Assembly (NCBI GenBank): GCA_020809705.1
Contig: CP085829.1
Span: 2,852,001-2,916,000 of the forward strand
DNA from: Calonectria ilicicola
Lineage: Eukaryota > Ascomycota > Sordariomycetes > Hypocreales > Nectriaceae
Length of the DNA stretch: 64,000 bases
Direction: 5' to 3'
A program made the translations under genes and the position numbers. Within the stretch, counting starts at the first letter, position 1, and every line of letters starts with the position of its first letter. Of this stretch, positions 24,198 through 31,894 are shown piece after piece. The notes below the pieces were generated by a model, which saw only the letters and a list, made by a program, of their open reading frames with translations, was not told the origin of the DNA and ran no database searches.

Positions 24198-26560
24198 GCT
24201 TAAGTATTGACCTAGTAATAAGATAGTAATACTAAATATGCTAAGCCACAGAGAGCAAGATATACTCAAGGGGATTAAAGACCTTAAAGAGCAGGACCAT
24301 TACCTGTAATTAATCCCTCAATTAATTATTCTAAAGAATAAAGTAGCTATACTAGAGCAAGTTATTCTCCAGATAGCCTAGATAGAGATATTACAAATAG
24401 TGGTTTTCTCTAATTATTTAGAGTTATAGGATTTATAGGATTAATTTATTATTATAGATAAGATTTATATAAGTATATATACTATAGTATAGTAATAGAA
24501 GTAAAGTTTACTATCTAAATTAGATTTAAAGATTTAAATTTTAAAATATATTTTAAATATTAAAGATTAATTAATCTTCTAAGATTGGTTGTAGGTATTT
24601 AGTAGTAAGATTAATATAAAGATATTATATATTTATATTATATAGATAGAGTATAATGCTATTATTAGAGATTACCTAGGCTATAATAGCATAATAGCCT
24701 TAATATTAAGGTAATTCTTTTAACCAGGACTATTATAGCTAGTTCACCGGTTTATTACTAATTATTAAATTTATAAAAAAATTATATTTAATAATAATTA
24801 AAAAAAGGGCTATTAAAGCTTTTACTAGTTTTAAAATAACTATAAAGTAATCTAGCTATAGATTTTATAATAGATCTTCCTTTAATAAATAAGAATAAAT
24901 CTTAATATTTATAAATAATAATTAATTAACTTCACTGCTCGTATCCTATCACACTGCTCGTATCCTGTTAGTTGTTTAATTGAACCATTGTTTATATTTC
25001 CTATTCTACCTTTCCTACCTTTTTCCTTCCACTATACTATATTTATAACTATTCAATTTAACATATCAATCTATATAAAACCCTTATTCTTTATTTCCTT
25101 TAAAAATCTCTCTTAATTCTTCTTAAAGGAAGATCTTTTATATTTAGATATATTAAAATACTTTAGTATTAGTTTTATCATCTATTATTACTTTTAAATA
25201 AAGATCTTATTCTTATTTAAAAGATTCTCCTTTTTAAGAAGAAGTTTATATTCCTAAAGGATTAGCTTAATTCTAATCTAATCCTTTATATTATCTTACT
25301 TTTATATCTTTATTATTTCTTTCTAGAGTTTTTTTAGTTTTTAATCCTTTATATCTAGCTTAATATTATTAACTTGGATTTCTTAATAAATATATTAAGC
25401 TGTGGATTCTATTTTTAAAGGGCTGTTGCTTTTATAGATGATGTATTATTTAAACATCTTGGTTATGTGTACATGTGTTTTTAAAAGGGTCTGTTTAGTG
25501 TGTATTTGAGAGAGGGTTGTTTGAGAGAGATTTATTTAAGTGTGCGTTACTGCATTCCTGGCTGAAAATTCTTCCTTTTATTATATAAGGGTTCTATCTA
25601 TCAAGGTTTTCATCTTGTGTTGCCTTTAGGCTTTAGAGTTGGTATAAGGGCGATTGTACCAATCGATGTGAAAGTCTATTATGAGGTGTGCCTTTAGGTC
25701 CTGTGACCTTGTCGGCATCTTCCTTTCCTAAAAGGAAGAAAATAACTATATGAAAGACATAATTAATTAACTTATATAAGCTATTATATTTAAGATTATA
25801 TCTATAATAAAAGCAAAAGCCTATATAGAATAATTCCTTAACTACTATTATAGATCATATAGAATACCCCGGTCTATTATTAATAACCAAGGGAGCAATT
25901 AGATCAATAGGTTCTAATAAGCCTTCTACAAGCTAGCTAGCATTATATAGCAGCTTAGCACAGCATACCACCTGCAGACCGATAGGGGCTAGAATAGATA
26001 AACTAGGAAATCTAAGTATACCTATAAGCATATATTTACTATTTGTAGAAGAATTAAGATTATTATCTTTTAGTAATGTAATTAATATTAAATAATTATA
26101 AGAACTTAATTATAAAGATAAGTTCTTTTTTTTAAAGTATAGGTATTATATAAAGCCTTTTAAGATTTAGAAGATTATTATAAAGTTATTATTAAATAAT
26201 AATAAAATCTAGGTTAAAAATCTATTATAAAAGATTTAAGATATTATAGAATTTATATAGGTTATAGTAATTATAATATAATAGTATTATAAATAGATAA
26301 TAAATAAGAAGTAGATATTAGTAAAGAGGTTTAAGATTAAAGATAAGGTCTAGGTTAATCTAATTAATTATAAGTTTTTTAGATCTTATAAGAAGTTAAA
26401 TTGGTTATATTAATAATATATTATAATAAAGATAATAAATATATATATAATAAAGATTAATATATTTAAGATAATATATTTATAATTTTATATTAATCTT
26501 TTAAAAAGAATATAATAAAATCCTTTATTAAAATAATAATAAAATAATTTTTAATTTTTA
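24198..26560 (+). pseudogene. outer Gypsy pol, integrase and C-terminal part
   Basis: Continuation of the outer pol. The linker after RNase H (LSHREQDILKGIKDLKEQD, near 24240) leads into the integrase zinc-binding domain (24650-24790). The core start, LAIDFIIDLPL, lies at about 24855-24885. The core is cut by an 826 bp insertion (24933-25758) and resumes with AIIFKIISIIKAKAYIE, SIINNQGSN (about 25880) and LSTAYHLQTDR (about 25960). The C-terminal part near 26330-26520 (KIKDKVWVNLINYKFFRS and further) matches the chromodomain-bearing tail of fungal Gypsy integrases. RIP-type stops occur throughout. Confidence 0.82.
24933..25758. mobile_element. 826 bp insertion of unknown class with 15 bp direct repeats
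   Basis: The outer integrase frame stops making sense at 24932 and resumes at 25774. The intervening 826 bp are bracketed by the same 15-mer ATAATTAATTAACTT (24918-24932 and 25759-25773). Such a long target duplication suggests a non-LTR retroelement or SINE rather than an LTR or cut-and-paste element. Visible content includes a doubled CACTGCTCGTATCCT word at its left end (within 24933-24975), a T/G-rich middle from about 25370, and a short inverted repeat (CTTCCTTT/AAAGGAAG) near 25723-25740. I found no coding frame, clear poly-A tail, terminal inverted repeat or LTR. The duplication is AT-rich, so coincidence is not excluded. Confidence 0.65.
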
Positions 26561-26804
26561 TTAATTTAAATAAATAATAAAAATAAATAAATAATTAAAA
26601 AAAATAAAATAAAATCTAAAAAACTTTTATTTAATAATATAATTATAAAAAACTTATTTAATAATTAATAAAATTCTTAATAAAATTAAAAGCTTTAAAT
26701 ATATATAAAACTACCTATAAACCAATTATAAAATCAAATAACCTAGTAAATAAGTATATAATACTAAAATAATAAAATTACTATTTAAAAGAAAAAGAGA
26801 GTAA

Positions 26805-27016
26805 TATTATAGACTAAAGCCTAGCAAAGGATTACAGCTATACTATATCCACCTAGATTAAACTTCATAACTATATTAGTAGCAAGGGCATACTAAGGCA
26901 TATATAATCAAAAGAACGCATTCTTCTAATCGTCTTCTTCTCCTTGCTCCTTAGCTTTAGATAGACCAATACAGAGCACCCTTCAGGTTGAATAAACCCA
27001 GGACCAGCCCTTCACA
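26805..27016 (+). repeat. right LTR of outer Gypsy element
   Basis: Direct copy of 15051-15262 ending CCCTTCACA immediately before the ATTGT duplication. Here the inner (5') half is mutated (mainly G-to-A) and the outer (3') half keeps GC-containing words that the left copy has lost. Confidence 0.9.
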
Positions 27017-28222
27017 ATTGTCTTTCCATGCTATTTGATTGACCTTATTATCAGAGGTCGGAATAGCCCTGATCTTATTAAATTGAAGGCTGCTGGCGGC
27101 GGTGTTGTCTGTAGTTTTCAGCTTGGCTAGGTCAACATAAATACCGCAGTTGCGGCGGGCTGTGCCTGTGGCCCCGTGCCCACATTGACGGAGCCGGCGA
27201 AAGAGGTTATAGGAGGAAAATAGGTTATCCAAAAAGACGTGATATGTGGATTTTGGTAATAGATTTACTAGGGAAATAACCATAGCTTGTGTCGGGTTTA
27301 GATAAATGCCGCTCTTTGGTCTCTTTTGCTGTTGCCATCAGAGCTGTGATGACCGGTGCCGGTAAGCAGGCCTGATTTTGGTGACTTTAGCCCGGGCTAT
27401 TCCAACTGATCTAAATCTCAGATCTAGCTAGTGCCAAATCCACCTAAGAAAATAGCCTCCTTAGGTTATAATCTATACTTTAAAGCCGGTTGGAATAGGT
27501 TTATTTTTGACAGTTATTATCTCAGTAGATCTTCTAAGATAGCAGGCTATAGCTTTATTTATAGCAATATTTATGCCTAGCTTGTAGAATTAAGTAAATG
27601 CTTATTATATTATATTAGACTATTTATTAACCTGGCTAAAGGTCTGGCTATAAGGCCAGTCTATTGTAGCTACCTGAATAATTATATGATCAAATATTCG
27701 TAGGTGCCGTGATAAGAGCTAAAACCGGTCATAAGATATCCACTTAATAATTAGATAAATAGCATATTAAGCCTTCGGCTATAAAGTCTTTCAATAATCT
27801 TCAATCCTTAGTTTCTTAGTTATTCATATATAAATCATAATAGCAATCCATACATAAATTTCTACAATAGAGATCGGTTTCCAATTTAACAGCCATGACC
27901 GCGGGCGCTATTAACTACAGCTTTTAGCTTGATCAAGCAAGTAACTAGCCCAGCTATTGGTATATTGAACCTATCTTTCAATTAAGGAAATAGGCAGGAA
28001 TTCTTGGAATAACAATAGCGGGTCTTGGGGCAGCTCTTCAATTATTGCAGCCCGGGCCAGCAGCTCAATTGGCTCAAAGCTGTAGCCGCGGTCAGTGGTC
28101 GGCGCCTTCGTTGGCCAGCAGGTGTTATCCTCAGGCCGCTCGCGGCGGCAGTCATCAGTTGAGATAAAGCTGTCATCGTCATACACATTGATGGCCTCAT
28201 TAGAGGGCTGTTGGGTATCCAT
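27017..28222 (-). pseudogene. piggyBac transposase, 5' part (N-terminus and DDE core)
   Basis: Starts at the ATG at 28222 (MDTQQPSNEAINVYDDDSF) and runs to the Gypsy junction. After an acidic N-terminus it shows the PLLLFQEFLP segment, then IEDYWK and YDRF-LLSRHLRIFD. The DDE region follows, with NIAINKA where the family has DEAM, and KNKPIPTGFK. A better-preserved stretch runs from about 27283 to 27022 with LLPKSTYHVFLDNLFSS (second catalytic Asp retained) and GHGATGTARRN. Several stops interrupt the frame. The first catalytic Asp reads Asn, a G-to-A change. piggyBac transposases excise and insert their element at TTAA; this copy is inactive. Confidence 0.88.
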
Positions 28223-28336
28223 TGTGAATAAAATAATGAATTATATAGTAAAATAAGTTGCATTGATTCTGGAAGTCATTGATGTCACTCGAGGTCACTT
28301 TGCTTTTGCTGGGGTTATGTGGGGCGGGGTACGGAG

Positions 28337-28357
28337 GTGGAGGGCTAACGCAGTTAA
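28337..28357 (-). repeat. piggyBac right terminal inverted repeat and TTAA
   Basis: Perfect reverse complement of 14303-14319 at 28337-28353, followed by the TTAA duplication at 28354-28357. It lies 406 bp before the transcription-factor start codon. Confidence 0.93.
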
Positions 28358-28763
28358 AGGGATCGTGGTGGTGTGTGGTGTCGCGAGTGGGGCCGTCCGT
28401 TAACACCCGAATGTCGCCGGGGACTTTGCTACTCGATCGGCACATCTTTGGGCCGTGTCCGGGGCTTTATGGATACTGTGGAGCGGCACCTTCTCCCTTT
28501 GTCACATCGAATCCTCTTCGACGCCGATTCCAGATCTCAGAGGCCCTGCGCATCGTGCCCTGCGCAACATCCCCGCGCAACATCCCCTTACAGGACAGCG
28601 TCCCCTGGAACCCTGCAACCACGGTGTCGTGTCGTCCTTTCCCCCTCATCGCTGGAGAGTCACATGCCTGCCCGCAGCAGCAGCTGGCATCCACTTTCAA
28701 CCTCAGCCATTCGCTTTGTTCGAACTTTAAGCCCACCCACCACCACTCGCTGAGGCGGACGCG
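28358..28763 (+). promoter_or_regulatory. truncated upstream region of the Zn2Cys6 factor gene
   Basis: Only 406 bp separate the piggyBac duplication from the ATG. The interval has ordinary GC content and no RIP, and ends in a C/T-rich stretch typical of fungal leaders. The transposon and its cargo have displaced whatever lay further upstream by about 14 kb. A role as promoter is inferred from position. Confidence 0.5.
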
Positions 28764-30929
28764 ATGGACCCCACGCCCACGGGTGATACAAACCCTACGG
28801 CGCGCAAGAGAATCTCAACTGCTTGCGAGGCTTGCCGAGCGACAAAGATCAAGTGCCAGCCGAGCGAGCAGCCCGGCGTGTGTCGGAAGTAAGCCAGCAA
28901 CCAACTAACCAGCCAAAACCTCACCTCAAAAAACCTGTAGACCCCAGGGCTCACTCGTATCGCGCTAGATGCCTTGATTCCAAAAAAGAATGCATCTCCA
29001 GAACGGGTCCCCGCACCCGGAGAAGAAGACCAAAATTGTATGCCTTCTTGTTTTGTACATGGGGCACGGTGGCCGGCCATTTGCTAACTTGAATGGACGT
29101 GCAGCGCCGGCGATGGGCAACCGCTCCCGCAACCTCCCCCAACAGCCGGCCCATCCAAGACTTTTACCATTGACTTTGATATACCCTCTCAACTTGAAGT
29201 TGACGAGAATTTTGATGCCCTACGTGATACTCACGCGCAGTTTTTCAGCACAATCTTTCCTCCAGAGTCAGATCCTGAAGAGACCGAGTTCCACTCTTCG
29301 TCAATGGCTGGATTTCCGACACCGCCGTCTTCTCACAGCCATTCCATCCAGTCGCTCCATGCAAAGCCCCAGTTCAACCTCGACTCGGCAGAGTCTCTGC
29401 TGGTATCGTTTCGCACTATGCTGCCTCACTACCCGTGCGTCATCTTACACCCAGACGACACAGTTTCAAGTCTTGCAACCACACGTCCCTTTGTCTTGCT
29501 AGCCATCCTCGCCACAGCGTCCGGTTCAAGGACATTACAAGGGCACAGCCTCTACGATGAAGAGTTCAGAAAAGTGCTCGGCCTAAAATTTGTGGCTGGG
29601 GGGGAAAGGAGCATTGAGCTTCTACAGGGCATACTCATTTACTGCAACTGGTAACTAACTAACTATATTGCAACTGGGCGCCCATCGAGCTTTGCAAGCT
29701 GACAGCTCTAGGTATCCATTCCATCTTCGACCTAAGAATAAACAAGCTTACCAATATGTTCGGATGGCTGGGGACATGATTCGCGATCTGGAGTTAGACC
29801 AGGAGGTGCCGGAGTTGTGTGGCATAACCAACAACCCAGTCTCAAGTGAACAACTTGAAAAGATTCGCACATATATCGCCTGGTATTACGGCGCCTCCAA
29901 GTAAGTCTCCCGTTTATGCATGCTAGCTCAGAGCTCACAACCGCAGTTACATGAACTCGTGGAAGCACAGAGACTTGATGGGCACATTCACTGCGTGGAC
30001 TGCCACCTGCTGCGACATCTTGCAGCGGTGCGCCGAAGTTGATGGCGATTTGACGCTAAGCTATCTCACTCGGCTGGTCAGCTTCACCATCGCTGCTAGG
30101 GAGGCTATCCACCAAAGCACGGCGCCGACAGAGCAGCAGAGCCAACTGATTCTCTACGGCCTTGAGGCACAGTACCAGGAACTTTCTTCGTCCATGCTCC
30201 CCCATCTTGCGGCCTCTGGTAAATCGCCTTTGCACCTAGATTGAAGTTGTGAAATACTGATAGTGAGTAGTTCCAGTGAAATCAGCAGAGTTCTTCTTCA
30301 AAATGTATTTGAATGGTGGCGCCCTCCTGCCTCAAATCGGGTATAGACAAAAGCCCTCGGGCTGTATCCTTCCATCGACACCCAAACTGCGGCTATGTGT
30401 TACAAACATCAGGTTATACTTGGACTTCATTGCCGACATTGACCAATCGAGCTTTGGTTCCTTCACTAGCACTGACTGGGCACAATTCGTAATCTGCATC
30501 GTTCTTGCTGTTCGCCTCTCGTTTCCAATGCCCGAGGTACCAGATTGGGACGATGCCTGGGCGAGAGGCGAGCTGCAGTTTGACAAGTTCCTGGAACACA
30601 TGTGCGACGGCGCCGACCTGACGACGGTCAACACTCGCGCGGATGCCCTATCTGCCGGGCGTGTAGTCTTGCGTCTTGTCAAGGAAAAGTACAACCGACG
30701 AGTTGCTTTGCACACCAAGGTGGCAGATGTGACGCCCGGCAGCATTCACGGATGTCCCATGTTTGACCGCGACTTGGAACAATACATTGCTGCCTGGGAT
30801 ACAGATTTTAATAATGGTGGCGGTATGATGCCGCTGCCGCATGACATGCACGCTCAGCAGCCTGTGTTTCATGATTTGTGGGCGACAATGACGATGGGTT
30901 GGGCAAACGACATGCCCAGCGAGGAATAA
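28764..30929 (+). CDS. fungal Zn2Cys6 transcription factor
   Basis: Six exons: 28764-28888, 28969-29037, 29105-29650, 29712-29900, 29947-30218 and 30277-30929. They total 617 aa and every junction keeps frame. The binuclear cluster is split by intron 1: CEACRATKIKCQPSEQPGVC then RKCLDSKKEC. It gives the C-x2-C-x6-C-x8-C-x2-C-x6-C pattern and is followed by a basic RTRRRRPK run. The middle region resembles the fungal-specific transcription factor domain, with FRTMLPHYPCVILHP, RPFVLLAILATAS, ELLQGILIYCNWYPFHLRPK and YQYVRMAGDMIRDL. Such proteins are nuclear DNA-binding regulators, often of metabolism; the target is unknown. No biosynthetic cluster is visible nearby. The gene directly follows the transposon island, which may affect its expression. 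Confidence 0.9.
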
Positions 30930-31414
30930 TGGACATGTAGCACGGCTATGGTGTAAATTTGGATCAGCATGTTATATCATACTACATGCTGTATATGGTG
31001 TTATGAAATGAGTGTATGAAATGTATCCTATATATTGTATCATGCAGACAGAACTCGACTCGACTTGACGAAAACCTCACCTACTTAGGAAGAGAAGGTG
31101 TTTATTTATTTTTTCCAATAACATGTCAAAATTCTCGCCATGAAATAACGCCACCCTGGGGATTTTGTATGGTTCTTTGGTGAGGCTTTACATCAACCAA
31201 TCGCTTCACGAGCGGAGAGTTGATTATCCGTCTCGACTTTGCACAAGTTCTGCCCTAGAGTGGCACCAAATCCCCTCACCAGTGGAGCTAAGCTGACCGA
31301 TTCATGCTATCCATCAGGTAGAAAGGGAATTACAATTGCGTGGTTCAAAAAATACTGCCGTTTTCGCCCTACGAATTATTTTACGTGCTTGACGACCAAA
31401 TCTGATCGTCGACC
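30930..31414. other. intergenic between transcription factor and NTF2-like gene
   Basis: The first 100-150 bases are AT-rich with ATAT and GTAT words, probably the 3' UTR of the factor gene. The remainder presumably carries the promoter of the next gene. No other feature was recognised. Confidence 0.45.
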
Positions 31415-31894
31415 ATGCCTGAGACGACGATGCACCGTGGATCCTTTAGCCTGATTCCGCCTGCGACCACACCAGGCCTCGCGTGGCTCAGAGATTACAT
31501 GCCCATCATTGACTCGATCGAGGAAGACGCCGGGCGCATGTCATCGCTGGTGGCGCCAGAGGCCAAGTTCATCTTCAACGGCAAGGAGGGCGGGACCAGA
31601 GCGCAGATAGTCGCTATGCTCAACGGGCGGAGGGAGAAGCTCAGGGGGTTCCGGCACGAGGGCGCTGTGGCTTGGGACACAGCCAACAGCGACGGCACAA
31701 GGACCGTCATGTTTGAGTCTACGAGCGTTGTCGCCTTCAAGGGCGACGACGAAGGGGTTGAGGCAAGGGTTGCAGAGTTTAGCGTGGCCGAGCTGGCCAA
31801 GGGTGGTGGCGATGGTAGCTGGAAGGCCGTCCAGCTGAGGACCTTCATGGACCCGTCACCCACGTCTCCCGAGAACAGAGGCAAGAAGGCCTGA
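31415..31894 (+). CDS. small NTF2/SnoaL-like hypothetical protein
   Basis: Single-exon frame of 159 aa with ordinary codon composition, starting MPETTMHRGSFSLIP. Residues about 20-145 have the pattern of an NTF2/SnoaL-like alpha+beta fold. An amphipathic helix (LRDYMPIIDSIEED) is followed by LVAPEAKFIFNGKEGGTRAQIV, then alternating hydrophobic strands TRTVMFESTSVVAF and ARVAEFSVAEL with a closing WKAVQLRTFMDP. This fold includes ketosteroid-isomerase and polyketide-cyclase-like enzymes as well as non-catalytic proteins; no catalytic residue can be assigned. No signal peptide or membrane segment is visible. The fold assignment rests on pattern alone. Confidence 0.7.
   Translation: MPETTMHRGSFSLIPPATTPGLAWLRDYMPIIDSIEEDAGRMSSLVAPEAKFIFNGKEGGTRAQIVAMLNGRREKLRGFRHEGAVAWDTANSDGTRTVMFESTSVVAFKGDDEGVEARVAEFSVAELAKGGGDGSWKAVQLRTFMDPSPTSPENRGKKA

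Larger units (their letters stand above)
14500..27016. other. AT-rich RIP-mutated block
   Basis: Base composition falls abruptly to very high A+T with TA as the dominant dinucleotide, and coding remnants show stop codons where Gln, Trp and Arg are expected. That is the signature of repeat-induced point mutation (CpA to TpA), known in many filamentous ascomycetes. Pairs of LTR copies inside the block differ almost only by transitions. The block is essentially the two Gypsy elements plus the left arm of the piggyBac. The right arm (27017-28353) is much less affected. Confidence 0.88.
15051..27016 (+). mobile_element. Ty3/Gypsy LTR retrotransposon (outer, plus strand), RIP-degraded
   Basis: Delimited by 212 bp direct long terminal repeats (15051-15262, 26805-27016) and a perfect 5 bp target duplication ATTGT (15046-15050 and 27017-27021). 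A purine tract AAAAGAAAAAGAGAG ends a few bases before the right LTR, as a polypurine tract should on the plus strand. Internal remnants run in plus orientation: reverse transcriptase, RNase H, integrase zinc domain and core, and a C-terminal chromodomain-like part. Two later insertions interrupt it (18405-24192 and 24933-25758). Net length without them and their duplications is about 5.3 kb, which is usual for Gypsy elements. It landed inside the piggyBac transposase gene. Confidence 0.92.
14303..28353 (-). mobile_element. piggyBac-like DNA transposon, split by nested retrotransposons
   Basis: The two ends carry a perfect 17 bp inverted repeat (CTGCGTTAGCCCTCCAC), each flanked outside by TTAA (14299-14302 and 28354-28357), the exact target duplication of piggyBac elements. 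Removing the Gypsy insertion (15051-27016 plus one copy of its 5 bp duplication) leaves an element of 2080 bp, a normal size for the group. It holds one minus-strand transposase frame (28222 to 14386) whose two halves add up to 1866 nt, an exact multiple of three. The outer sequence around TTAA is itself palindromic (see findings). The element sits between the MYND gene and a Zn2Cys6 factor gene and is dead, through insertion and point mutations. Confidence 0.92.

Noticed and set aside
14500..27016. AT-rich block as centromere, mitochondrial insertion or origin
   Set aside because: The composition is fully explained by RIP on two identified Gypsy elements with intact LTR boundaries and target duplications.
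26957..27283. 108-codon minus-strand open frame that could be called a complete small gene
   Set aside because: It is a chimera: piggyBac transposase core running across the ATTGT junction into the outer Gypsy LTR, where it ends by chance.
27971..28222. 83-codon minus-strand frame as an independent gene
   Set aside because: It is the N-terminus of the piggyBac transposase, ended by an early stop; the frame continues with transposase features beyond it.
28764..31894. Start of a secondary-metabolite gene cluster (Zn2Cys6 factor plus SnoaL-like protein)
   Set aside because: No synthase, transporter or tailoring set lies nearby; the SDR is 15 kb away with unrelated genes between.
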